Assembly (NCBI RefSeq): GCF_001693435.1
Contig: NZ_CM004509.1
Location: 1,984,001-2,048,000, forward strand
Direction of reading: 5' to 3'
DNA: 64,000 nt
Source of the DNA: Gilliamella sp. wkB7
Lineage (GTDB): Bacteria; Pseudomonadota; Gammaproteobacteria; Enterobacterales; Orbaceae
The number at the start of each line of letters is the position of its first letter. The stretch's first letter is position 1. Below are positions 38,897 to 49,075 of this stretch, one piece after another. The notes beneath the pieces are model-generated. The model saw nothing but the letters and a program-made list of their open reading frames with translations, ran no database searches and was not told the origin of the DNA. A program made the translations under genes and the position numbers.

Positions 38897-40198
38897 ATGG
38901 GCCAATTAACCATTAACGAGGGTATAACAACTTCTAAAGAGGATGCTGCGTTATCTAAATGGCGTAAAAGCGATACTTTATGGATGTTGAGCCTTTATGG
39001 TACTGCAATTGGTGCAGGGGTATTATTTTTACCAATTAATGCAGGTGTAGGTGGTTTGATTCCATTATTAGTGATGTTAATTCTAGCTTTTCCTATGACC
39101 TTTTTTGCTCACCGTGCTTTGTGCCGTTTTGTATTGTCAGGCAAAAGTAGAGACGGGGATATCACTGTCGTAGTTGAAGAAGCGTTTGGTCGCACGGCAG
39201 GAAATTGGATAACGATACTTTATTTTTTTGCTATTTACCCCATTTTATTAGTATATAGTGTAGGTATTACTAATACCGTCGATAGTTTTATGGTGCACCA
39301 ACTGGGTATGGCGTCACTACCAAGAGCTTTGTTATCATTTATTTTGGTCGCTTTTTTAATGTCGATTGTCCATTTTGGTGAAGAACTTATTGTAAAAGTT
39401 ATGTCCATTCTGGTGTTTCCTTTTATCGCTGTATTAATGATTTTGGCATTATTTTTAATTCCTGAATGGAATGGAGAAATTTTTAATAATATTTCTTTTA
39501 GCAGTAATGGTTACAGTGGACATGGTATTTTAATGACACTTTGGTTGGTTATTCCTGTTATGGTGTTTGCATTTAATCATTCGCCAATCATTTCTTCTTT
39601 AGCTGTTGCTAAACGTAAAGAATACGGTGAAAATTATGCCGAATCAAAATGTACTAAAATTATTGCAGCAAGTAATATTATGATGGTTGCAACGGTGATG
39701 TTTTTTGTGTTTAGTTGTGCACTTTGTTTATCGCCTGCAGAACTTTTAGAAGCAAAAGCGCAAAATCTTTCAACGTTATCTTATTTAGCGAATCGTTTTA
39801 ATTCGCCAGTTATTGAGTATATTGGTCCACCTATTGCATTTATTGCTATGGCTAAATCGTTTTTGGGGCACTATTTAGGTGCGAAAGAAGGTTTTAATGG
39901 TATCGTGAATAAAGCTTTACGTAGTCGTAATAAAACAATATCTGAAAAGAAACTTGAAAAGCTTGCTGTAACATTTATGTTTTTAACAGCATGGGGCATT
40001 GCAACGCTCAATCCAAGTATTTTAGGTTTAATTGAATCACTAGGTGGTCCAATTCTTGCAGTCCTATTATTTATAATGCCAATGTATGCAATTCATAAAT
40101 TACCCGCATTAGCAAAATATCGTGGCAAACTTAGTAATGGGTTTATTGTGATCATGGGATTTATTGCGATTTCAGCTGCTATTTATAATTTAGTTTAA
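38897..40198 (+). CDS. sdaC: Serine transporter (HAAAP family)
   Basis: This 433-aa inner-membrane proton symporter of the hydroxy/aromatic amino acid permease family has about eleven TM segments. It begins with a hydrophilic region ending SDTLWMLSLYGTAIGAGVLFLPINAG, the SdaC-like substrate segment. VFAFNHSPIISSLA, LSYLANRF and AMAKSFLGHYLGAKEG are also typical. AAAGGAG precedes ATG 38897. Followed by the serine deaminase gene, which supports serine import. E. coli SdaC is 429 aa. Confidence 0.9.
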   Translation: MGQLTINEGITTSKEDAALSKWRKSDTLWMLSLYGTAIGAGVLFLPINAGVGGLIPLLVMLILAFPMTFFAHRALCRFVLSGKSRDGDITVVVEEAFGRTAGNWITILYFFAIYPILLVYSVGITNTVDSFMVHQLGMASLPRALLSFILVAFLMSIVHFGEELIVKVMSILVFPFIAVLMILALFLIPEWNGEIFNNISFSSNGYSGHGILMTLWLVIPVMVFAFNHSPIISSLAVAKRKEYGENYAESKCTKIIAASNIMMVATVMFFVFSCALCLSPAELLEAKAQNLSTLSYLANRFNSPVIEYIGPPIAFIAMAKSFLGHYLGAKEGFNGIVNKALRSRNKTISEKKLEKLAVTFMFLTAWGIATLNPSILGLIESLGGPILAVLLFIMPMYAIHKLPALAKYRGKLSNGFIVIMGFIAISAAIYNLV

Positions 40199-40245
40199 AA
40201 GATCCCATTATTTATCATAGTTGATTTGATTTTTTATGAACAAAA

Positions 40246-40265
40246 CCATCGGCATTAGCCGATGG
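40246..40265 (+). terminator. Hairpin after sdaC
   Basis: ccatcggc / gccgatgg form a perfect 8-bp GC-rich stem with loop atta, 48 nt past the sdaC stop. The following sequence is only moderately T-rich, so termination may be partial. Confidence 0.5.
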
Positions 40266-40352
40266 CTCGTATTCTTTAATAGGCAAAATAGTTTTAATAG
40301 TAAATTTGCTCCTTGCCCATTTTGTTGCAATAGTAAATTTATGAAGATTTAA

Positions 40353-40377
40353 ACTTACGCAACACAGTTGCGTAAGT
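40353..40377 (+). promoter_or_regulatory. Perfect leader hairpin before the serine deaminase gene
   Basis: acttacgcaac / gttgcgtaagt form an 11-bp stem with loop aca. It ends 17 nt before ATG 40395 and just before the AGGGA ribosome site. A structure so close to the start could control translation or mRNA stability. Nearby, aatagtaaattt is repeated at 40298 and 40330. Confidence 0.55.
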
Positions 40378-40394
40378 ATCAAAAAGGGAAAAAT

Positions 40395-41762
40395 ATGAGT
40401 TCGGTATTTGAAATATTTAAAATTGGTATTGGTCCTTCAAGTTCACATACGGTTGGCCCTATGAGAGCCGGGAAGGCATTTATTGATCAACTGATTAGTA
40501 ATAACATGATGTCATCGGTAACCAAAATTGTGGCTGATGTCTATGGCTCTTTATCGCTAACTGGTAAAGGTCACCAAACGGATATCGCTATCATTATGGG
40601 ACTTGCTGGCGAAAAACCTGATATGGTGAATATTGATGATATTCCATCTTTTATCGAAAAAATCAGTCAGACACATCGCTTACCGATTTATGATAATCGC
40701 TACGAAATCGATTTTCCTCTTGCTAGTTGTATGGTGTTTCATTCTAAATTTTTACCTCTCCATGAAAATGGTATGACGTTGAGTGCCTATAATGGTGAAA
40801 CGCTCCTGTTTCAGAAAACCTATTATTCAGTAGGGGGCGGTAAAATTGTAGAAGAAGAACAATTTGCAAAGCAAAAAACCGAATCAGTAAAACTACCTTA
40901 TCGTTTTTCTTCTGCTGCACAATTATTAAAACATTGTGAAGATAATTCTTTATCAATTTCCAGTATTATGATGAAAAATGAGCTGCAATTTCATTCGTAT
41001 GAAGAAATTGAAGATTACTTTTCACGCGTCGGACAAACTATTTTAGAATGTATCAAACGTGGTATGAATACAGAAGGTTTATTACCTGGACCACTTAAAG
41101 TGCCACGCCGAGCTTTCTCTCTTTATCGACAGCTATCTACAACGAAAGATCAGATCATTAGCGATCCAATGGTGATCATTGATTGGGTTAATATGTTTGC
41201 ACTTGCTGTGAGTGAAGAAAACGCAGCAGGGGGACGCGTGGTTACGGCTCCAACTAATGGTGCTTGCGGTATTATTCCAGCTGTATTGGGTTATTATAAT
41301 AAATTTATTAATCCAGTTACGCCTGATATCTATATTCGATTCTTTTTAACTTGTGGTGCAATTGGTCAACTTTATCAAATGAACGCTTCTATTTCTGGTG
41401 CAGAAGTTGGTTGCCAAGGTGAGGTAGGCGTGGCTTGTTCAATGGCTGCTGCAGGCTTAGCTGAGCTTTTAGGTGGAAATCCCGAGCAAGTTTGTATGGC
41501 TGCCGAAATTGCGATGGAACATAATTTAGGTTTGACTTGCGATCCTGTCGCTGGGCAAGTACAAGTGCCATGTATTGAGCGTAATGCTATTGCCGCCGTC
41601 AAAGCTATCAATGCCACAAGAATGGCGTTGAGACGAATAACGGCAGCAAAAGTAACTTTAGATAAAGTGATTAAAACAATGTATGAAACTGGTAAAGATA
41701 TGAATGCTAAATATCGAGAAACATCTCGAGGTGGATTGGCAATTACAGTACATTGTAGTTAA
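40395..41762 (+). CDS. sdaA: L-serine ammonia-lyase, iron-sulfur type
   Basis: This enzyme deaminates L-serine to pyruvate and ammonia with a [4Fe-4S] cluster. From ATG 40395 it is 455 aa (E. coli SdaA 454); the frame is open from 40368 but AAGGGA lies 7 nt before 40395. It begins [22 protein letters not shown]. Cluster cysteines are in the C-terminal alpha domain ([46 protein letters not shown]). It could equally be called sdaB. With sdaC it forms a serine uptake and catabolism unit. Confidence 0.93.
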   Translation: MSSVFEIFKIGIGPSSSHTVGPMRAGKAFIDQLISNNMMSSVTKIVADVYGSLSLTGKGHQTDIAIIMGLAGEKPDMVNIDDIPSFIEKISQTHRLPIYDNRYEIDFPLASCMVFHSKFLPLHENGMTLSAYNGETLLFQKTYYSVGGGKIVEEEQFAKQKTESVKLPYRFSSAAQLLKHCEDNSLSISSIMMKNELQFHSYEEIEDYFSRVGQTILECIKRGMNTEGLLPGPLKVPRRAFSLYRQLSTTKDQIISDPMVIIDWVNMFALAVSEENAAGGRVVTAPTNGACGIIPAVLGYYNKFINPVTPDIYIRFFLTCGAIGQLYQMNASISGAEVGCQGEVGVACSMAAAGLAELLGGNPEQVCMAAEIAMEHNLGLTCDPVAGQVQVPCIERNAIAAVKAINATRMALRRITAAKVTLDKVIKTMYETGKDMNAKYRETSRGGLAITVHCS

Positions 41763-41773
41763 GAGTTCATTTA

Positions 41774-41807
41774 TTATCTTCGCCTTTTTTATAATTGGCG
41801 AAGATAA
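41774..41807 (+). terminator. Intrinsic terminator after sdaA
   Basis: ttatcttcgcc / ggcgaagataa form a perfect 11-bp stem with a 12-nt loop, 11 nt past the stop. Confidence 0.8.
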
Positions 41808-41855
41808 AAATTACGTTAGATCCTTAGCTTTAGAGTTTTATTTTTTGAATTTTTT

Positions 41856-42215
41856 TTAGTATTTCCAGCGCATGGTATTCACTTTAGAACGTAAAAAATC
41901 ATTTTCAACAAGTACGTCAACTTTTTCTTTGTTTGTTGTTCGTTTTTTTCTTTTCCGCTTTGGTTGGTCTGCTGAGGTTTTGTGAATGACTTCGTTGTAG
42001 GCAAGTAAGTTATTAAGCTGATCGAGTTCGCCTAATCCTTTAAGAACTGAAATTAATGTTTGTAATGTGATTGATTCACCTTGCTCAATACGTTTTATTG
42101 TTGCTATACCAATTTGAGATTTGTCGGCAAGTTCTTGTTGCGATAAATTTTTTTCGATTCTAGCCATTTTTATTCGGCGACATAACAATTTTATCATGTC
42201 GTTAATTTCATTCAT
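41856..42215 (-). CDS. XRE-family helix-turn-helix regulator
   Basis: This 119-aa cytoplasmic DNA-binding protein has an HTH domain at about 10-65 (ARIEKNLSQQELADKSQIGIATIKRIEQG). A very basic Lys/Arg stretch (KRKRKKRTTNKEK) near residue 85 could add nonspecific DNA contact. The C-terminal ~20 residues are unassigned. It is followed upstream by nnr on the same strand (46-nt gap). The target is unknown. Confidence 0.8.
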   Translation of the reverse strand: MNEINDMIKLLCRRIKMARIEKNLSQQELADKSQIGIATIKRIEQGESITLQTLISVLKGLGELDQLNNLLAYNEVIHKTSADQPKRKRKKRTTNKEKVDVLVENDFLRSKVNTMRWKY

Positions 42216-42261
42216 GAATAATCCTTACTGGGTAAACTAAAATTTAAGGTTATTTTTATAG

Positions 42262-43746
42262 CTAAACATGTAATATATCATTTAAACTTTCAATGATATC
42301 ACTGGCTAATAAACTATATTTATTATGTCTTTTTAAAGCAGCATCACCTGCTAATCCATGTAAGTAAACACTTACTGGGGCTGCTTTTGTTGGTGATAAA
42401 TGTTGAGCGATAAGTCCAGCCATTATTCCCGTTAAAACATCACCCGTTCCCCCGGTAGACATACCATTATTCCCGGATTGGTTAATATAAGTGGCGTGTT
42501 CAGGTATTGCGACAATGGTTTTTGCATCTTTTAGAACACAGATTACGTCAAAATCTTGTGCAAATTTTTTAGCTGTTGTGATGAGATTAGTTTTAATTTT
42601 TTCAATCTGAAGATTGACTAATCTAGACATTTCGCCCAGATGAGGTGTGACAATAACTGTTGACTGAGCTTGTTGAAGTAATTTTAAATTCATAGCCAAG
42701 GCATTAAGCCCGTCAGCATCAATAATTATAGGAATCGTAGCATATTGTAATACGTGTGCTAAGATTTTATGAGTATCATCGGATACGCCCATTCCTGGAC
42801 CAATCACAATGACCGAAGCCCAATGTATTAATTCTTCAAGTTTTTTTATATCAATTTTATTGGGAATATATGGCGTAAGTAATACTTCAGGTAGTTGTGT
42901 TAATAAAATATCACGATTGCATATTGGTGTGTAAATACGTACTAACCCTGCGCCGGTTTTATAAGCGGCTTTAGCCGAAAAGAACGCTGCTCCAGACATA
43001 TTTTCTGAACCCGCAATAATTAATACTTTACCATAGCTACCCTTATGGCTGTTATTTGATCGGCATGGTAGTAATTGACTCAACTCATTAGATTGATAAG
43101 TATAATGACTTGCTGGAGTATTTGCATAGATACCAATATCTGCAATAGTGACTTCACCAGCTAATTCGACCCCAGGATAAAGTGATAAACCAATTTTTGA
43201 ATAGGCAAATGTTACAGTTTGTTTGGCCTTGACTGCAATACCAAGAATTTTACCTGTATTGCTGCAAAGTCCTGAGGGAATATCAACAGCAAGCACTTCA
43301 ATATTACTTTGATTAATCAATTCAATTGTATGAAAAAAATCACCTGTAACAATACGATTAAGTCCTATACCAAAAATGGCATCAACAATAGTTGTATACT
43401 TGGCAAATGAATCGGTGGGTGAAGTTGCAAAAGTAATATTATAATGCTGTGCTACTTTTATTTGCTGTAATGTTTCGTTTGAAGCATTTTCTGGATTACC
43501 AAGTAAATAAACATCCACATCAATATGTTGTAATTTAAGTAGGCGAGCAATGGCAATACCGTCACCACCATTGTTACCGTATCCACATACTACAGCCACT
43601 TTATTTAAATTATAGTTATTGTTATTGAGTTGGTTCACAACGGCTAGTGCCGCACGTTCCATGAGTACTAGAGATGGTAAGCCAATTTCATTTGAGGTAT
43701 AAGCATCGTAATGCTTCATTTCAGACGAGGTAACTAAGTATTGCAT
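42262..43746 (-). CDS. nnr: Bifunctional NAD(P)H-hydrate epimerase / ADP-dependent dehydratase
   Basis: Nnr repairs hydrated NAD(P)H. It is 494 aa (E. coli Nnr 515). The N-terminal YjeF_N epimerase (about 1-205, VVCGYGNNGGDGIAIARLL) is fused to a C-terminal dehydratase of ribokinase-like fold (about 225-490; GPGMGVSDDT, VTPHLGEMSRL, TGGTGDVLTGIMAGL). The usual partner tsaE is not next to it. Ribosome site is weak. Confidence 0.93.
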   Translation of the reverse strand: MQYLVTSSEMKHYDAYTSNEIGLPSLVLMERAALAVVNQLNNNNYNLNKVAVVCGYGNNGGDGIAIARLLKLQHIDVDVYLLGNPENASNETLQQIKVAQHYNITFATSPTDSFAKYTTIVDAIFGIGLNRIVTGDFFHTIELINQSNIEVLAVDIPSGLCSNTGKILGIAVKAKQTVTFAYSKIGLSLYPGVELAGEVTIADIGIYANTPASHYTYQSNELSQLLPCRSNNSHKGSYGKVLIIAGSENMSGAAFFSAKAAYKTGAGLVRIYTPICNRDILLTQLPEVLLTPYIPNKIDIKKLEELIHWASVIVIGPGMGVSDDTHKILAHVLQYATIPIIIDADGLNALAMNLKLLQQAQSTVIVTPHLGEMSRLVNLQIEKIKTNLITTAKKFAQDFDVICVLKDAKTIVAIPEHATYINQSGNNGMSTGGTGDVLTGIMAGLIAQHLSPTKAAPVSVYLHGLAGDAALKRHNKYSLLASDIIESLNDILHV

Positions 43747-43772
43747 GATACTGCCTCTTTCTGTAAATGAGA

Positions 43773-43789
43773 TGCCACATTAAGTGGCA
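43773..43789 (-). terminator. Hairpin in the mpl-nnr gap
   Basis: tgccac / gtggca with a 5-nt loop lies downstream of mpl on the minus strand. The T tail is short; low certainty. Confidence 0.35.
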
Positions 43790-43816
43790 AAATCATACAG
43801 GTAAATTAATCAATAA

Positions 43817-45211
43817 TTAGATTAATGATTGTTCATTCATTTGCTTTTTTAACTGTTGTTTTTTTAGGCTTTCTAATATTTTATTATGTATTCCGCTAAA
43901 ACCACCATTACTCATAATTAAAATGGCATCAGTCGGTTTAGCCGATTTTGTTATCATTTCGACAAGTAAATCGATATCGCCAGACCAATATGCAGGCTGA
44001 ATACAACCATCAACAACATCCGCTACTAACCATGGTAATTGTTCAGGTTGGAATATGTAAACTTCATCAGCACGACCAAGTGATGGCGCCAACTCATCTT
44101 TTGATACTCCAAGCTTCATTGTATTTGAACGAGGTTCAAGAACAGCTAAAATTCGGCGATTAGCACCAATTTTACTACGCAATGCTTCAAGTGTTGCCAA
44201 AATTGCAGTTGGATGATGGGCAAAATCGTCATATATTTCTATATTATTAACTTCACCATAAAGTTCTAACCGTCTTTTGGCGTTGATAAATGAACCGAGT
44301 GCTGCACAAGCATCCGTCGGCTTAATACCAACATTATGAGCTGCAGCAATAGCCATCAACGCATTATGCATGTTATATTCACCGACTAAAGAATACTTAA
44401 CTTCGCCCACTTTTTCGCTATTGTAGTAAACCGCAAAATGGCTGGCATCACTGTTAATACGTTGTGCTAACCAACCTGTTTCAGATTCTGTAAAGCTTTG
44501 TTCGCTCCAGCAACCTTTAGCTAATACTTGTTTTAAATTAACATCATCTTGTGGCGCGATGATAAGCCCTTTACTTGGTACTAAACGAACTAAGTGGTGA
44601 AACTGCTTTTGGATTGCAGCAAGATCATCAAAAATATCAGCATGATCAAATTCTAAATTATTCATGATTAATGTCTTAGGGCAGTAATGCATGAATTTTG
44701 ATCGTTTATCAAAAAATGAACAATCGTATTCGTCGGCTTCAATAACAAAAAAATTACCTTCACCTAATCTCGCCGATACGTCAAAATTACCAGGGACACC
44801 ACCAATAACAAAACCTTGCTTATAACCTTGTTTTTCTAAAATCCAATTGACCATTCCAGCTGTGGTTGTTTTACCATGTGTACCTGCAACCGCAATAACC
44901 CAGCGCTCGCATAAAACATTGTCATGTAACCATTGGGGAGCTGAAATATAAGGAATATTATTATCAAGCACATATTCAACACAAGGGTTACCTCTTGATA
45001 ACGCATTACCAATGATCACCAGATCAGGGGTAGGGGTCAATTGTGAAGGATCATATCCTTCAATAATATCAATATGCTCTTTTTGTAAGAGTGTACTCAT
45101 TGGCGGGTAAACATTTTTGTCTGAACCCGTTACGTGATGACCCTGCGAACGGGCTATTAATGCAATTCCTGTCATAAATGTGCCACAAATTCCTAGAATA
45201 TGAATATGCAT
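43817..45211 (-). CDS. mpl: UDP-N-acetylmuramate:L-alanyl-gamma-D-glutamyl-meso-diaminopimelate ligase
   Basis: Mpl recycles the murein tripeptide by joining it to UDP-MurNAc with ATP. It is 464 aa (E. coli 457), a Mur ligase. HILGICGTFMTGIALIARSQGHHVTGSD (3-30) is the UDP-MurNAc-binding start. AGTHGKTTTAGMV (108-120) is the ATP loop, and IEIYDDFAHHPTAI (about 323-336) is the Mpl-typical motif. GC, codon use and context look like core genome. Confidence 0.96.
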   Translation of the reverse strand: MHIHILGICGTFMTGIALIARSQGHHVTGSDKNVYPPMSTLLQKEHIDIIEGYDPSQLTPTPDLVIIGNALSRGNPCVEYVLDNNIPYISAPQWLHDNVLCERWVIAVAGTHGKTTTAGMVNWILEKQGYKQGFVIGGVPGNFDVSARLGEGNFFVIEADEYDCSFFDKRSKFMHYCPKTLIMNNLEFDHADIFDDLAAIQKQFHHLVRLVPSKGLIIAPQDDVNLKQVLAKGCWSEQSFTESETGWLAQRINSDASHFAVYYNSEKVGEVKYSLVGEYNMHNALMAIAAAHNVGIKPTDACAALGSFINAKRRLELYGEVNNIEIYDDFAHHPTAILATLEALRSKIGANRRILAVLEPRSNTMKLGVSKDELAPSLGRADEVYIFQPEQLPWLVADVVDGCIQPAYWSGDIDLLVEMITKSAKPTDAILIMSNGGFSGIHNKILESLKKQQLKKQMNEQSLI

Positions 45212-45334
45212 TTTTAGTCCTTAACTTTAATAAAATGTACTGATAATAATATCTGTTTTGTTATCAATGTCGTTTTGATTGGCAATTGGATGTAATTCCG
45301 AAATGTCCGGATAATTATAGTCGATTTTTATGGC

Positions 45335-47071
45335 TTATGCGATAGGCCATAAATATCTAATCAATAATTTTGCCATTTGATTACCTCGAAATTCATCTAC
45401 CATCAGATGATAAACGATTTTGACATTTTTTAATGATTGATCTGGCCATTGTTGCAAATTAGCATTAAATAATATCCCTTCAATCACCGGTCCCCCTTTT
45501 TGGGGTTCCAAAACCAATCTAAGATGTTTTTCTGCAAATAAGCGCTGTTGATGAATAATAAATTCTCCATCAAAAATAGGCTCCGCAAATCCTTCTCCCC
45601 AAGGTCCAGCTTCTTTTATATGTTTTGCGATTGCATAATTAAAATCTTTACCATCAATTTCACCATCTGTTTCAATAATTGGTTCTAGTGATGTCTTAAT
45701 TAATTTTGTATTGATTAACTCTTCAAAACAATTTTTAAATTGTTCAAAATCTTCTTCACGAATGGTTAAACCTACCGCCATTGCATGACCACCAAAACTT
45801 ACAATTAAATTAGGGTATTTCTGATCAAATTCATCTAATAAATCACGAAAATGTATTCCTGCAATTGATCTTCCCGATCCTTTTAAAAAACCGTCTGATG
45901 TTGAAGCAAATGAGATAACGGGTCGATAATATTTATCTTTTAATCGGGCAGATAAAATACCAATAATACCTTGATGCCATTCAGGATGATAAACAATAAG
46001 TATGTCAGGAATGGCTGTTGCTTGATTCTCAATTTTTTGAATAAATGATAATGCTTCTTTATGCATAGTCTGCTCAATCAACTTGCGATCATTATTGAGC
46101 ATATCAAGATTTTTGGCTTGTTCTAAAGCAGTATCAAAATCATCACAAAGTAACAATTCAACACCTAAAGACATATTATCCATTCTTCCTGCCGCATTTA
46201 ATCGGGGAGCCACATAAAAGGCGAGATCGGTTGCAGTGAAAGAAGACTGCTCTTTTTTAGCAATTTGCAATAAAGCTTTTATTCCTTCACAACAATAGCC
46301 TGATCGAATTCGGCTTATGCCTTGATGGACTAATATTCGATTATTGTGATCAAGTTTTACTACATCAGCAATAGTACCTAAGGCCACTAAATCCAGTAAA
46401 TTAGTAACATTGTATGGTGTTAAATTTTTCTTTGTATACCAATCTTCCTTACGTAATTTTGCTCTTAATGCCAGCATAAAATAAAAGGCTACCCCGACGC
46501 CAGCCAAATGTTTAGATGGAAAAGCACAATCAGGTAAATTAGGATTGATTATGGCATCAGCATTGGGTAACTGTTCAGGGCATAGATGATGATCAGTAAT
46601 AATCACCATTAAATTAGCTTGCTTTGCAAACTCGACCGCTTCAACAGCAGCAATACCATTATCAACAGTGATAATTAAATCCGTGTGTTGTGAAATAGCT
46701 TTTTTTACTACGCTTATACTTAATCCATAGCCATCTTCAAAGCGATCTGGAATAATATAATCAACAAATTGACAGCCCATTTTTCTAAGTGCTGTGACCA
46801 TTAATGCCGTACTTGTTGCCCCATCGGTATCGAAGTCACCGACAACGACAATGCGTTTATTCTCTTTCATTGCTGAATAAAGAATTTCAACAGCGTTTTG
46901 TGTCCCATCCAATTTATCAAAATTGCATAAATTTTGCGTAGTATAATCAAGTTCATGCATGGATCTAATACCACGCAATGCGTATATTCTTTGCAATAAT
47001 CGCGGAATATCTTGTGATAACTCAGGAAAAGATTCGGGTAATTTTCGATGTAATATTTTGGTTTTATTCAT
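45335..47071 (-). CDS. recJ: Single-stranded-DNA-specific exonuclease RecJ
   Basis: RecJ degrades single-stranded DNA 5' to 3' in recombination and repair. It is 578 aa (E. coli 577). DHH phosphoesterase motifs: VVVGDFDTDGATSTALM (about 76-92), TVDNG, TDHHLCPE (about 158-165) and the GGHAMAVGLT motif of DHHA1 (about 430). It is the last gene of xerD-dsbC-recJ; prfB, next in E. coli, is not downstream here (mpl is). Confidence 0.97.
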   Translation of the reverse strand: MNKTKILHRKLPESFPELSQDIPRLLQRIYALRGIRSMHELDYTTQNLCNFDKLDGTQNAVEILYSAMKENKRIVVVGDFDTDGATSTALMVTALRKMGCQFVDYIIPDRFEDGYGLSISVVKKAISQHTDLIITVDNGIAAVEAVEFAKQANLMVIITDHHLCPEQLPNADAIINPNLPDCAFPSKHLAGVGVAFYFMLALRAKLRKEDWYTKKNLTPYNVTNLLDLVALGTIADVVKLDHNNRILVHQGISRIRSGYCCEGIKALLQIAKKEQSSFTATDLAFYVAPRLNAAGRMDNMSLGVELLLCDDFDTALEQAKNLDMLNNDRKLIEQTMHKEALSFIQKIENQATAIPDILIVYHPEWHQGIIGILSARLKDKYYRPVISFASTSDGFLKGSGRSIAGIHFRDLLDEFDQKYPNLIVSFGGHAMAVGLTIREEDFEQFKNCFEELINTKLIKTSLEPIIETDGEIDGKDFNYAIAKHIKEAGPWGEGFAEPIFDGEFIIHQQRLFAEKHLRLVLEPQKGGPVIEGILFNANLQQWPDQSLKNVKIVYHLMVDEFRGNQMAKLLIRYLWPIA

Positions 47072-47078
47072 ATTGTAA

Positions 47079-47102
47079 ATGTTAGCGTCAAAACGCTAAC
47101 AT
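47079..47102 (-). terminator. Hairpin between dsbC and recJ
   Basis: atgttagcg / cgctaacat form a perfect 9-bp stem with a 6-nt loop in the 80-nt gap. The T tail on the minus strand is weak, so it may be a processing site rather than a full terminator. Confidence 0.4.
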
Positions 47103-47151
47103 ATGTCTTTATATTTGTTTTAATTAATAATTAAAATTGATTAGTTAAATA

Positions 47152-47856
47152 TTACTTAACTGATTTTTTATTTAAAATAGTCAGTAATTTATCAGCAGGA
47201 ACATAACCAGAAACAAGTTGGCCATCAGCTAAAACAATGGCTGGTGTGCCAGTAATACCAATTTGTTTGCCAACGTTAAATTGTTGGGTTACGTAAGGTA
47301 TCATACTGCTTGCTGGAGAGATAGGATTATCTTTGTAAGCATTTTCAAAAGCAGCTTTACGATCCGCTACACTCCAGATTGATTGCATGTTTTTCCCAAC
47401 TTCGCTATCCGCACCAGCACGAGGAAAAGCAAAATAGTGTACTGAAATACCCGCCTCTAAATATTTATTAATATTTTCATGCAATAACTTACAATAATGA
47501 CAAGTATAATCGGTAAATACCGAAATAACATATTTTTCATTGTTAGCTTTATAGACAATAGCATCTTTCTCAATAGATTTAATTAATTTAACATTGTTGC
47601 TGTTAGCTATATTTTGTGGTTCATCACCTTGTACATCAAAAATAGGTCCTTGAGTTAAGTATTTACCATCATCAGAAACATAAAAAATGCCATCAGGCGT
47701 AATAACGGTTTGAAATCCATTTACTGAACTATTCTCAATTTTAATATCTTTGGATTCATAACCTAATCGGTTTAAGCTTTTCGTAATATCTGCATTATCT
47801 GCTAATGCTGAAGTTGAGATTAATGCCAAACCTATACTTAAAACTATTTTCTTCAT
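47152..47856 (-). CDS. dsbC: Thiol:disulfide interchange protein DsbC
   Basis: DsbC is the periplasmic disulfide isomerase. It is 234 aa (E. coli 236) with a signal peptide cut after ALA (residue 19). The active site is Cys119-His-Tyr-Cys122 in TDYTCHYCKLLHE, and the cis-Pro loop is TGTPAIVLADG. Its place between xerD and recJ is the enteric order. Confidence 0.95.
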   Translation of the reverse strand: MKKIVLSIGLALISTSALADNADITKSLNRLGYESKDIKIENSSVNGFQTVITPDGIFYVSDDGKYLTQGPIFDVQGDEPQNIANSNNVKLIKSIEKDAIVYKANNEKYVISVFTDYTCHYCKLLHENINKYLEAGISVHYFAFPRAGADSEVGKNMQSIWSVADRKAAFENAYKDNPISPASSMIPYVTQQFNVGKQIGITGTPAIVLADGQLVSGYVPADKLLTILNKKSVK

Positions 47857-47881
47857 TTAATTATCCTTATTTTGTTGAGAA

Positions 47882-48799
47882 CTACGCTCGAGGATGATGT
47901 TTGCTATGTAACTGCTTTAACCTTTCCGTTGCTACATGTGTGTAAATTTGAGTGGTTGATAAGCTACTATGACCGAGTAGCATTTGTACCACGCGCAAAT
48001 CCGCGCCATGATTAAGCAAATGGGTTGCAAAAGCATGTCGAAGTACATGGGGGGAAAGTGCCTCAATATTAATGCCGGTTAGTATGGCATAATATTTGAT
48101 TCTATGCCAGAAAGTCTGTCTGGTCATTTTTTTTCCTAATCTGCTTGGAAAAAGTACATCAATTGCACCATTTTTCAAAAGATCATTTCGAGCATATTTA
48201 AAATAATATTCTAACCAATAAATCGCTTCTTCACCAAGTGGTACTAAACGTTCTTTATTACCTTTACCGATGATTCGAACGACACCTTGACGTAAACTGA
48301 CATCACTTATTTCTAAATTAACCAATTCAGAAACACGTAAACCTGTGGCGTAAAGGACTTCTAGCATGGCTTTGTCTCGAAGCTCAATAGGGTCTTCAGT
48401 ACTTGGTGATTCAAGCAAAGCATCAACTTGTGATTCAGTTAAATCTTTGGGCAATTTTTTGGGTAATTTGGGTGATGATAAAACTGCAGAAGGATCATCA
48501 GTACGATAGTTTTCTTGATAAAGATACTGAAAAAATCGTTTAGTTGCACTGAGTAAACGTGCAGAGCTGCTGGCTTTATACCCATCTTGAACTCTCTGCA
48601 TTAAAAAATTCTGTAAATTATCCGTTTGTGCGGTCAATAACGTTACATCTTGTTGTTGCAGTGATTGACTTAATGCTATTAAATCAAGTTTATAAGATGC
48701 AATAGTATTTTCAGCTAAATTGCGTTCTAGCCATAGTGCATCTAAAAATTGTTGTATTAACAGTTTATTTTGTGCTGGTATATTTTTATCAGATATCAA
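47882..48799 (-). CDS. xerD: Site-specific tyrosine recombinase XerD
   Basis: With XerC it resolves chromosome dimers at dif. It is 305 aa (E. coli 298). The N-terminal core-binding SAM-like domain (about 10-95) precedes the catalytic domain. The visible catalytic residues are Arg in GLRVSELVNL, His-x-x-Arg in LSPHVLRHAFATHLLNHG, His in LLGHSSLSTT and Tyr in QIYTHV. It is housekeeping, not part of the neighbouring island, despite lying at its edge. Confidence 0.96.
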   Translation of the reverse strand: MISDKNIPAQNKLLIQQFLDALWLERNLAENTIASYKLDLIALSQSLQQQDVTLLTAQTDNLQNFLMQRVQDGYKASSSARLLSATKRFFQYLYQENYRTDDPSAVLSSPKLPKKLPKDLTESQVDALLESPSTEDPIELRDKAMLEVLYATGLRVSELVNLEISDVSLRQGVVRIIGKGNKERLVPLGEEAIYWLEYYFKYARNDLLKNGAIDVLFPSRLGKKMTRQTFWHRIKYYAILTGINIEALSPHVLRHAFATHLLNHGADLRVVQMLLGHSSLSTTQIYTHVATERLKQLHSKHHPRA

Positions 48800-48921
48800 A
48801 AGTCATCTCTACTATTAATTTATGATAATTATTATATACCAACTGAGGATAAGTTGCAGATAGGTTCAGATTATAGGCTGGTATAATACTTTTTCGATAT
48901 TCAATTATTCTATTTACCCCA

Positions 48922-48967
48922 TTTTTTTACTTAAACGTATAGTTAACCTTAAACTTTTTGACAAAAT
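48922..48967 (+). repeat. Dispersed ~45-bp element at the left edge of the T6SS island
   Basis: tttttTACT, AAACgTA and ACCTTAAACTTTTTGACAAAA occur with the same spacing as at 60192-60235 (about 27 of 35 core bases), just outside the other end of the VgrG island, in the same orientation. Noncoding, between xerD and the first island gene. Confidence 0.55.
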
Positions 48968-49075
48968 CATTTCATCAAGCGGATTATGCCAAATGTTGTA
49001 AACACGTTAGTGTCTATTTTTAAGACTCTTTAAAGGATAAAGATTATCTACTTCTTGTTGCTTTGAATTAACCAA

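Noticed and set aside
47882..48799. xerD as integrase of the adjacent island
   Set aside because: It is the housekeeping XerD in the conserved xerD-dsbC-recJ order.
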